Shown here piece by piece: positions 1 to 5,130 of a stretch of DNA of 6,644 nt. The first letter of the stretch is position 1. The number at the start of each line of letters is the position of its first letter. Both the position numbers and the translations under genes were made by a program. The notes under the pieces were generated by a model, which saw nothing but the letters and a program-made list of their open reading frames with translations, had not been told where the DNA came from and made no database searches. Origin of the DNA: a bacterium (lineage in GTDB: Bacteria > Patescibacteriota > Doudnabacteria > UBA920); NCBI GenBank assembly GCA_021789715.1, contig JAJYJE010000056.1, forward strand, positions 1 to 6,644, read 5' to 3'.

Positions 1-309
1 AAGCGATGGCGCATTTCGAAGATTTAAGTCAGAAACAATGACTTCAACTTTATTGTCGTCAATTTTTTTCAGAAATTGCGATGCGGCATAGGCAGAAAAT
101 CTTTTGGGAAGTATAATTTTAGACCAGTCAAATTTCTCTTCGACGACGCTTACTATCTCACCTTTGTTAAGGGTGCCTAAAACAGGTGAAGCAACGGTTG
201 CGTCTACCCTGACATTTATATTCTTCTTTTTGACTTGAGCATTTTCCACACAATACCCTTTAAAAGAGAAAAGTAAAAATAAAAGAAAAACCAGAAGTTT
301 TGAGTCAAT
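1..309 (-). CDS. Exported bacterial SH3-domain (SH3b) protein, 3' end beyond window
   Basis: The frame is open from about 349 to the left edge, so the C-terminus is missing. The translation has a short polar start, a Leu/Phe-rich hydrophobic stretch (KLLVFLLFLLFSFKGYC), a lysine-rich linker, then an SH3b repeat running from about NVRVDATVASPVLGTL through KGEIVSVVEE and a Trp to ASQFLKKI. A second repeat begins (VSDLNLRNAPSL, the usual xLNVRxxPS signature). SH3b domains typically bind wall peptides or glycans, so an exported wall-associated role is inferred. The start is undecided. In this frame there is only ATT at 309, or GTG at 249, which would lose the signal peptide. ATG at 317 fits the promoter upstream but is one frame off; one extra A in the AAAA run at 298-301 would join it to this frame and give an N-terminus beginning MSKLTQKLL. 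The SH3b assignment is firm; the exact start is not. Confidence 0.7.
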   Translation of the reverse strand, partial: MDSKLLVFLLFLLFSFKGYCVENAQVKKKNINVRVDATVASPVLGTLNKGEIVSVVEEKFDWSKIILPKRFSAYAASQFLKKIDDNKVEVIVSDLNLRNAPSL

Positions 310-324
310 TTGCTCATTTGAGTC

Positions 325-352
325 ATTATAGCAAAACCAGAAAGATTGTCAA
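325..352 (-). promoter_or_regulatory. Near-consensus sigma70-type promoter for the SH3b gene
   Basis: On the minus strand TTGACA (352-347), a 16-base spacer and TATAAT (330-325) match both consensus hexamers exactly, and TGC directly before the -10 adds an extended -10 element. The predicted transcription start is near 317-319, at or next to ATG 317, so the transcript would be leaderless or nearly so. Confidence 0.8.
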
Positions 353-358
353 ATGAAT

Positions 359-394
359 TGCCGCCGGCTTTTTGCAGACACACCGCCGGCGGCA
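359..394 (-). terminator. GC-rich inverted repeat between two small genes, possible terminator
   Basis: A perfect 10-bp stem (359-368 with 385-394, core GCCGCCGGC/GCCGGCGGC) encloses a 16-base loop. It starts 11 bases beyond the stop codon of the small coiled-coil gene and lies just upstream of the next promoter, which is where a terminator is expected. Neither strand has a proper T-run directly after the stem, so it may be a weak terminator, an mRNA 3'-end stabiliser, or a dispersed palindromic repeat. Confidence 0.4.
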
Positions 395-404
395 TAAGCG
401 GAAT

Positions 405-713
405 TCACCCCATCTGAATGTAGTATCCATCGGAAGGAGCCTGGTTTGTTTGCCCGAGCGAATCCTGGATATCATCGGTCCGGGCAATATATTTGCAAGT
501 CTCAGCGATTTGTTGCTCCAACCGCGTAACTTCCGCCAGGTAGTTAAACAGCCCCCTTGCCAAGCAATCTACCGCATACCTTCTGCCTTCCAGCTTTTTC
601 CGGCTTTGCCTGGTGCGTTTTTGCAGATGGAGTTGGGTCCTGTGCAACTGCCGTTCGACCATTGCCAAACGGCGGCGGTTCCATTCCAGCATACTTTTAA
701 GTTCCGTTTGCAT
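405..713 (-). CDS. Small Lys/Arg-rich, probably coiled-coil protein, function unknown
   Basis: I do not recognise the family. The 102-residue product is basic and strongly helical in composition (MQTELKSMLEWNRRRLAMVE, then QLHRTQLHLQKRTRQSRKK), with a second helical stretch around NYLAEVTRLEQQIAETCKYI and a polar, Gly/Tyr-containing tail (YYIQMG). Heptad-like spacing of Leu/Met/Val suggests a coiled coil or helical hairpin. ATG 713 has a reasonable ribosome-binding site just upstream (AGAAGAGGG). It begins inside the open frame that starts at 820, one base out of phase. It may therefore be a separate cistron translated by coupling. Alternatively it is the main body of one exported protein whose signal peptide is in the 820 frame: adding one G to the GGG at 717-719 fuses the two smoothly (VKEEGRMQTELK). 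The reading frame is likely real; start and gene structure are uncertain. Confidence 0.55.
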   Translation of the reverse strand: MQTELKSMLEWNRRRLAMVERQLHRTQLHLQKRTRQSRKKLEGRRYAVDCLARGLFNYLAEVTRLEQQIAETCKYIARTDDIQDSLGQTNQAPSDGYYIQMG

Positions 714-820
714 TCGCCCTCTTCTTTAACAAGCAGCCTTTGCAGCGCTTTCTGCCTGTGTTGTTTTGCGCTGGCGGCTGCCACTATTAAACAAGATTGT
801 AGAATAGTAAAAATCGCCAA
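711..820 (-). other. Signal-peptide-like N-terminal frame, probably the 5' part of the 405-713 gene
   Basis: From TTG 820 the frame reads MAIFTILQSCLIVAAASAKQ, a hydrophobic core ending in an A-x-A type cleavage site (ASA before KQ), followed by a basic helical stretch (HRQKALQRLLVKEEGE) of the same style as the protein encoded one frame over from 713. The frame continues to 569, but that part is Trp/Cys/Asn/Gly-rich and unlike a conserved protein. I therefore take only the first ~37 codons as meaningful. The N-region lacks a Lys or Arg, and the start is 13 bases from the GGAGGTG site, rather far, so the true start may differ. No -1 slippery heptamer is visible. Confidence 0.4.
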
Positions 821-825
821 AACAA

Positions 826-858
826 ATTTAAAACACCTCCCGCAAAATCGGAAGGTGT
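826..858 (-). terminator. Hairpin with T-rich tail that also contains a strong ribosome-binding site
   Basis: On the minus strand ACACCTTCC (858-850) pairs with GGGAGGTGT (841-833) around an 8-base loop. This gives nine pairs including one G-U that works only in RNA of this strand. TTTT, AAA and TTT follow directly. It fits an intrinsic terminator of moderate strength for transcripts from the promoter at 965-993. The 3' arm is also GGAGGTG, an ideal Shine-Dalgarno sequence for the downstream small gene, which the stem would hide. Terminator and translational switch are both possible. Confidence 0.5.
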
Positions 859-883
859 AGTAATCTTTTGGATTAAAGCACGC

Positions 884-958
884 TTAAGCCGGACTTTGCG
901 AATCTGCCAAAGTCCACCGCCACGCCGCCGTTATCAATTTTTCGGTCGAGCTAATCAT
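884..958 (-). CDS. Possible leaderless 24-residue leader peptide
   Basis: ATG 958 lies exactly where transcription from the TTGACG/TATTAT promoter should start (7 bases beyond the -10). It opens a 24-codon frame ending in TAA at 884, inside or just after the first hairpin. The peptide begins MISSTEKL and has Trp-Arg-Trp in the middle. Position and size resemble an attenuator leader peptide, but no trp or other matching biosynthetic gene is present and the frame is short enough to be chance. Confidence 0.2.
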   Translation of the reverse strand: MISSTEKLITAAWRWTLADSQSPA

Positions 959-964
959 AATCAA

Positions 965-993
965 ATAATACTCCCTCTTGCGGCACCCGTCAA
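965..993 (-). promoter_or_regulatory. Sigma70-type promoter directly after hpf
   Basis: TTGACG (993-988) and TATTAT (970-965) are separated by 17 bases, each one mismatch from consensus. The -35 starts at the base after the hpf stop codon. It would drive the structured leader and the small coiled-coil gene independently of the wall genes. Confidence 0.65.
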
Positions 994-1323
994 CTATTCC
1001 AATTCCTTAAGCGATTTTTTGCGGCGGCGCAGACTGACCTTCTTGTCTTTTTGCTTGGCTAATTGCTCCTTAATTTTAGGAATAACCAGATCCAAGGCTT
1101 CATAAAAGTCATTGCCGCGGGCTTCGGCGTAAAACTGGGGCGGGTTAATGGAAATTTCCAATCTAAAGACCAAACCACTTTTGTGCTTGGCGTCCATTTG
1201 GACTTCCACGAACACGTTGTCGGCCGGCTTAACCAGCCTGCCTAAACCGTTAATCTTGTCTTCTATATAGTTTTGATCATTCTCACTAAGCGAGGCATGG
1301 GTGCCTTTGTAATTGATGTTCAT
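994..1323 (-). CDS. hpf: Ribosome hibernation promoting factor, short form (HPF/RaiA family)
   Basis: This is a 109-residue protein of the HPF/RaiA (sigma-54 modulation) fold. In characterised members it sits in the A/P-site region of the 30S subunit and silences ribosomes in slow growth. It opens with the family start MNINYKGTHASLSENDQNYI and continues through IEDKINGLGRL (about 20-30), the strand FVEVQMDAKHKSGLVFRLEI (38-57), the YAEARGNDFYEALDLVIPKI segment (65-84), and a Lys/Arg-rich tail (RRRKKSLKEL). There is no long-HPF C-terminal dimerisation domain, so 100S dimer formation through that domain is not expected. I chose ATG 1323 because it matches the family N-terminus; TTG 1338 would add five unneeded residues. 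No clear ribosome-binding site is seen. It follows murB by 69 bases and probably has its own promoter. Confidence 0.9.
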   Translation of the reverse strand: MNINYKGTHASLSENDQNYIEDKINGLGRLVKPADNVFVEVQMDAKHKSGLVFRLEISINPPQFYAEARGNDFYEALDLVIPKIKEQLAKQKDKKVSLRRRKKSLKELE

Positions 1324-1392
1324 AAGTCTTATTGGCAAAATTGGCGGTTGATAATTTTGTTAAGTGTTACTTAATTTTTAAATTTTGCTTAA

Positions 1393-2481
1393 TTAAATTA
1401 TACCATAGCCTGCCAATTGTTGCGGGGAAAAACCGATTAATTCCGGCTCGACAGTCAGGCTAAGGCCGGTATTTACCTTAACGGTTTTTAAGACCATGCC
1501 CGCTGTTTCCAAAACCTCGGCGGCTGCCGCCTTCCCTGTCGCGTTAACGATAACCAGCGGCTGATGCGCGTTAATTTTGACATTGCCGTTGCTGACCCCC
1601 TTCAGTCCGCAAATATCCAACAAAAACGCCGCGGGAATTTTTACGGTTTGGCCGACCGTTATCTTTTTTTGCTCCAATGCGACAACTGCGGATTCGCCCA
1701 TATTATTTTCGATTGTAGCGCGGACCTGCTCGTAAAACTCCTGGCTCAGAATTAAATTTTTAAAAAATGAGCCGGCGTTGCCATTTTTGGCTTCAGTCGG
1801 AAACGGAAATTTTTTATCGCGAATCGCCGTAACAAAACCTCGAATGTCGGCCAGCGTCGGCACTTTGCCGGAAAAATATTTTTTTAAATCGCGGTACGAC
1901 AGTTCCGGCGCGGGAACTTTGTCCAGTTTCATCACCAGGCTTAAAATCACATAGCGTCCCCTGTCACGGGTATTAAAAATACTGGAGCGGTAGCCAAACT
2001 TGCACTCGCGGTTTTGAAAAGTCTTCTGGCTGCCGTCAGCGGTATCAAAAACCCGCACCGATTCCACCACCTGACTGGCCTCCTGGCCGTAAGCGCCCAC
2101 GTTTTGTACGGCAATGGCGCCGCAGGTACCGGGTATGTGAGACAAATTCTCTACCCCCCACCAGCCATGCTTGCCGGCAAATTCAACGGTGGAATCCCAA
2201 TTTTCTCCGGCGGCGACGTCCAGCCAAACCGATTCTTTGTCTTCCTTAACGATTTTTCTACCGGCCAATTCCATCTTGATCGCCAATCCGCCAAAACCTT
2301 CATCCGCCACCAAAATATTGCTGCCGCCAGCCAGGATAAACATTTTTAAGTTATTATCGGCCGCAAACTGCACGGCTGCCGCTAATTCCTCCGCCGCCTT
2401 AACCGCGCAAAAAAACTTCGCCGGCCCGCCGATTTTAAAGGTTGTATACGGGGCTAATTGTACGTTACTTAAGAATTGCAT
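1393..2481 (-). CDS. murB: UDP-N-acetylenolpyruvoylglucosamine reductase (MurB)
   Basis: This cytoplasmic FAD enzyme reduces UDP-GlcNAc-enolpyruvate with NADPH to UDP-MurNAc, the second committed step of peptidoglycan synthesis. The 362-residue product shows the whole family pattern. The N-terminal entry is APYTTFKIGGPAKF (10-23). FAD-binding segments are ILAGGSNILV (49-58) and IPGTCGAIAVQNVGAYG (116-132). CKFGYRSSIF (160-169) holds the active-site Tyr/Arg region, NAGSFFKN (235-242) the proton-donor Ser238, and TVEPELIGF (343-351) the catalytic Glu345. The YGQE loop and overall layout are those of type I (E. coli-like) MurB, at slightly above the E. coli length. ATG 2481 was chosen for the family N-terminus; no Shine-Dalgarno sequence is visible. 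It starts 47 bases after murC and is probably cotranscribed with it. Confidence 0.95.
   Translation of the reverse strand: MQFLSNVQLAPYTTFKIGGPAKFFCAVKAAEELAAAVQFAADNNLKMFILAGGSNILVADEGFGGLAIKMELAGRKIVKEDKESVWLDVAAGENWDSTVEFAGKHGWWGVENLSHIPGTCGAIAVQNVGAYGQEASQVVESVRVFDTADGSQKTFQNRECKFGYRSSIFNTRDRGRYVILSLVMKLDKVPAPELSYRDLKKYFSGKVPTLADIRGFVTAIRDKKFPFPTEAKNGNAGSFFKNLILSQEFYEQVRATIENNMGESAVVALEQKKITVGQTVKIPAAFLLDICGLKGVSNGNVKINAHQPLVIVNATGKAAAAEVLETAGMVLKTVKVNTGLSLTVEPELIGFSPQQLAGYGII
1397..1405 (-). promoter_or_regulatory. Extended -10 promoter for hpf, inside the end of murB
   Basis: TGGTATAAT on the minus strand is a perfect extended -10 (TGn + TATAAT) formed by the last codons of murB. No good -35 lies 16-18 bases upstream, which extended -10 promoters can tolerate. 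Transcription would start near 1390, leaving a roughly 67-base AT-rich leader before hpf, so hpf could be expressed apart from the wall genes. Confidence 0.55.
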
Positions 2482-2528
2482 ACTGGTATGTATTCAAGAA
2501 TTCGTAAGCCGCTTGATTTTAGACTTAT

Positions 2529-3995
2529 TCACAACAAATCTCTCAGCTCGTACGCCAACCGGTTAAAGCTGCCTACGGCCATAATGACAATAACGTCGCC
2601 GGGTTTTGCTTCTTTTTTTAAGATACCCAGAGCTTCCTGCTTGTTGTGGACCAAGCGTACGTGCCCGTGTTGCAGGCCGAGAGCCTGCGCTACATCTTGA
2701 GATGTTACGCTTGCGTCTTTGGCGCTTTCGCGGGCGGGGTAAATTTCGGAAATTAACACTTCATCGGCGGCATTAAAAGACTTGGCAAGATCGGGCAGTA
2801 CGGCTTTAGTCCTGGAATAGGTATGAGGTTCGAACACGGCCCAAAGCTTAGAGGCGAGGGGTGGAGGACAATATTTTAGCCGGGCGGCTTCCAGAGTTTC
2901 GCGGACGGCCGTTGGATGGTGGGCATAGTCATCGATAATGGTTATGCCGTTTTTAACCGCAATAACTTCAAACCGCCGCTTAACGCCTTGGTAGGATAAA
3001 AGATCCAAGACAATATTCTCCCGGGAAAAACCTAGGGTTCGCAGCACGGCTATGGCGGCCAAAGCATTATATACATTCATTTTGCCGGGCAGCTGGATTT
3101 GGTATTCCTCATCTTGAAGGCCGAGGGCCCGCACCACATCGTTGGAATGTTTATTTCTCACGTGGAATTTCGTGTTAACCCCAAGCTCAACAGAGTTGGC
3201 CTGAAAATCCGCGTCATTTTCCATGCCAAAACTTATGGTAGCGATATTAGATCGGTGGACAAGCTTGCTTAAAGCGGCATCGTCGGCATTATAAACTATT
3301 AAACCGTCTTCCGGCATGGAATCTATTAATTGCAGGAATTCCTGTTCGAGATCCGCCAGCGACGCAAACTGGTCGGGATGGTCATATTCCAGATTGGTTA
3401 AAACTAAAATATCCGGCTTGTAATAGTGGAATTTTGGCGTAGGATCGTCAAATTCTTCCTTGTATTCATCACCCTCAAACACCGCATAATGCCCGTCGCC
3501 GTCATGGAAATTGCTCTGATAGTTTTGCAGAACCGCGCCGGCCATAAAGGAGCTATTGTCCAGGTTGCGGAACAAATGGCCGAGAAGGCCGGTCGTAGTC
3601 GATTTCCCGTGAGTTCCCGCCACAACTACGCGCAAGGTGTCTTTATATAGCTCGTAAAGCAACTCGGCAAAACCGGCGCGGGGCAGTTTATTTTCGACAA
3701 TATACCTGACTTCCGGGTTGTCCCGGCCTTCCCCTGCGGACAAAATATACAAATCGGCTTTGGCGCTTTCGGCGTGCCTGGCGTCATAACCGGTAAAATA
3801 TTTTATCTCATTGCCATCAAGCATGTCCTTGGCGGGCGGATATACGGCGGCACTGTCGCTTCCCAAGACCTCGTAACCTTTGGATTTGGCAAGGTTAGCC
3901 GCGGCGGACATGGCAATGCCGCCGATGCCAATAAAATAGATTCTGGCGCCGTCTTTGGAAAGAATTTCATCCAAATTGAAATTTTGATCGTCCAT
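2529..3995 (-). CDS. murC: MurC-family UDP-N-acetylmuramate ligase with Mpl-like features
   Basis: An ATP-dependent Mur ligase of 488 residues. The Rossmann N-domain has FIGIGGIAMSAAA (21-33) and GSDSAAVYPP (45-54). The central ATPase domain has the P-loop AGTHGKSTTT (126-135), GDEYKEEF (175-182), LTNLEYDHPDQF (199-210) and LPGKMNVYNALAA (302-314). The C-terminal domain has RRFEVI, DDYAHHPTAV (355-364) and EPHTYSRTKAVL (389-400). MurC adds L-Ala to UDP-MurNAc; its relative Mpl re-attaches a recycled tripeptide. YPP, DEY in place of DES, KFHYYKP and the C-terminal MAVGSF resemble Mpl, while EPHTYSRT and SEIYPARES are MurC-like. I prefer MurC because it lies next to murB and murG and no other MurC is in view, but the substrate is not certain. 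There is no Shine-Dalgarno before ATG 3995; a weak TTGCCC-16-TAAATT site ending 7 bases upstream could give a leaderless message. Confidence 0.85.
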   Translation of the reverse strand: MDDQNFNLDEILSKDGARIYFIGIGGIAMSAAANLAKSKGYEVLGSDSAAVYPPAKDMLDGNEIKYFTGYDARHAESAKADLYILSAGEGRDNPEVRYIVENKLPRAGFAELLYELYKDTLRVVVAGTHGKSTTTGLLGHLFRNLDNSSFMAGAVLQNYQSNFHDGDGHYAVFEGDEYKEEFDDPTPKFHYYKPDILVLTNLEYDHPDQFASLADLEQEFLQLIDSMPEDGLIVYNADDAALSKLVHRSNIATISFGMENDADFQANSVELGVNTKFHVRNKHSNDVVRALGLQDEEYQIQLPGKMNVYNALAAIAVLRTLGFSRENIVLDLLSYQGVKRRFEVIAVKNGITIIDDYAHHPTAVRETLEAARLKYCPPPLASKLWAVFEPHTYSRTKAVLPDLAKSFNAADEVLISEIYPARESAKDASVTSQDVAQALGLQHGHVRLVHNKQEALGILKKEAKPGDVIVIMAVGSFNRLAYELRDLL

Positions 3996-4085
3996 GTTTA
4001 GAAATTTAGGCCAATTAAACGGCTGGGCAATTTAACACCAAGCTGCTTCGTCGTTAAGTTATTATTTTGTCAAGTTGTTTGCTTG

Positions 4086-5039
4086 TTACGCGCGCGAAGC
4101 CGCTGAGACTTGCGCGGCCTGTTTTTGCTTAACCAACTCCTTAATTTTCGGGCCGTTCTGCCTGGCCGTTTTTTTACCGAGTTCGTAGAGCTCCTGCCTG
4201 GTTGATTCAATATTTTTTATTCGGAATTTTTTTATATCGGGCGTAATCATAAGATCACAATCCGGCTGTTCCGATTCTTTATCCCCCGCCTTGAGCGCCA
4301 GGTCCATGCTTCGGCCCAGCACCGATAGCATGGGCGGCTGCTGCTCAAAAGAATTCTCGCCGCCATCATCATCGTTTAAAAAGTCCCAGACCCGCTCTAA
4401 GTATTCGACCATCAAGGCTTTTTTAAAAAAATTGTAGGTTCTTTTTATAGCCAACTGCCCGTTTGTGAACAAATGCGGCGTGCCGCGCATATTAACTCCG
4501 ACGACTATATCCATACCCGCTTGTTTGGCCACGTCTACAGGAATCCTGTTTAACAAACCGCCGTCCACCAGCGTCCCCCCGCCCCACTTGACGGCTTCGA
4601 AAAAGAACGGCAGCGTACAAGAAATGCGCACGCCCCTGGCCAAATCCCCCATAGATAACACAACCTGTTCGCCCGTTTCAATATCTGACGCCACAAATCC
4701 AAGCAGCGGGCGAACGTCTTCAAAACGCATATTGTCAAGAACATGCTGGCGGCCGTATTCTTCAAGTTCATCCAAACTGTATAAGCCGCCTTTGCCTTTT
4801 GGCAACATGGCCATAACTTTTTCCTTGTCCAAAGAAAAAACTTCTTCCTTGAATTCCCGGAGCCTGCCGCAGGAAAAAGCGGCTGCCACTATAGACGCCC
4901 CGCTCATGGCGGCTATGTAGTCAATCGGCACTTCCTGCGCGGCCAATTCTTCCAAAAATCCGATATAAAATACCAGCCTGCTGCCGCTGCCGCTCAAGGC
5001 CAATCCGACGGTGGGGCGATGGACGTTTTCGCTTATCAT
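4086..5039 (-). CDS. Patatin-like phospholipase / acyl hydrolase (RssA-like)
   Basis: A 317-residue patatin-fold protein; the family uses a Ser-Asp dyad to cleave acyl esters of lipids. GLALSGSGSR (12-21) is the oxyanion-hole loop, MSGASIVAAAFSCG (45-58) the nucleophile elbow with Ser49, ASDIETGEQ (117-125) a typical RssA-like strand and turn, and GDLARGVRISCTLPFFFEAV (131-150) and LVDGGLLNRIPVDVA (157-171) carry the Asp159 DGG motif. A charged C-terminal extension follows, with no signal peptide or clear membrane helix, so it is probably cytoplasmic or membrane-peripheral. It is divergent: the elbow is G-A-S-I-V rather than G-x-S-x-G, and the Gly usually after the oxyanion-loop Arg is Leu. 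The active-site Ser and Asp remain, so activity is possible but not assured. ATG 5039 is preferred to TTG 5069, which falls inside the intergenic inverted repeat. It lies between murG and murC, same strand. Confidence 0.85.
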   Translation of the reverse strand: MISENVHRPTVGLALSGSGSRLVFYIGFLEELAAQEVPIDYIAAMSGASIVAAAFSCGRLREFKEEVFSLDKEKVMAMLPKGKGGLYSLDELEEYGRQHVLDNMRFEDVRPLLGFVASDIETGEQVVLSMGDLARGVRISCTLPFFFEAVKWGGGTLVDGGLLNRIPVDVAKQAGMDIVVGVNMRGTPHLFTNGQLAIKRTYNFFKKALMVEYLERVWDFLNDDDGGENSFEQQPPMLSVLGRSMDLALKAGDKESEQPDCDLMITPDIKKFRIKNIESTRQELYELGKKTARQNGPKIKELVKQKQAAQVSAASRA

Positions 5040-5066
5040 GCAAGTTTCTTGTTTTAAAACTATTTT

Positions 5067-5130
5067 CAATTAAACAGTTTAACAAAATAACAATCTAACA
5101 AAAAGTTCTAATTGTTAAATTGTTTAATTG
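5067..5130. repeat. AT-rich inverted repeat between murG and the patatin gene
   Basis: Arms 5067-5084 and 5113-5130 are 18 bases each and complementary except for one mismatch, built from CAATTAAACA and TGTTTAATTG units, with a 28-base AT-rich spacer. The sequence also contains short direct repeats of TTAACAATT. There is no GC-rich stem or T-run, so it is a poor intrinsic terminator. It may be a processing or pausing site, or a dispersed low-complexity repeat. Confidence 0.65.

Larger units (their letters stand above)
826..958 (-). ncRNA. Candidate structured 5' leader or small RNA (~130 nt)
   Basis: The segment between the predicted start of the promoter at 965-993 and the T-rich tail holds three structures: an 8-bp hairpin GGACTTTG/CAAAGTCC (915-908 with 898-891, 9-base loop), a GCTTAAGC palindrome (882-889), and the Shine-Dalgarno/terminator hairpin. 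Promoter, two hairpins and T tail are the layout of an independent small RNA or an attenuator. I recognise no known RNA family in it: no tRNA, SRP, 6S or tmRNA signature. The boundaries are predicted. Confidence 0.4.

Noticed and set aside
569..710. Continuation of the 820 frame to its stop at 569 as a real C-terminus
   Set aside because: It is antisense-like in composition (Trp, Cys, Asn, Gly rich) while the overlapping 713 frame is clearly helical and protein-like.
700..735. Programmed -1 frameshift site
   Set aside because: No X-XXY-YYZ slippery heptamer is in phase in the overlap and no obvious downstream pseudoknot is seen; indel or coupled translation is simpler.
372..860. Long plus-strand open frame opposite the small genes
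   Set aside because: Its translation has no family pattern, it lies antisense to the helical protein and leader, and no promoter or ribosome-binding site supports it.
1324..1338. TTG 1338 as the hpf start
   Set aside because: ATG 1323 gives the typical HPF N-terminus; the five extra residues are not part of the family and have no ribosome-binding site.
4000..4080. TTGACA at about 4063-4068 as a murC promoter
   Set aside because: No acceptable -10 lies 15-19 bases downstream; only weaker hexamers nearer to murC could serve.
5040..5069. TTG 5069 as the patatin start
   Set aside because: It lies within the AT-rich inverted repeat, with no ribosome-binding site, and adds residues unlike the usual short patatin N-terminus; ATG 5039 is better.
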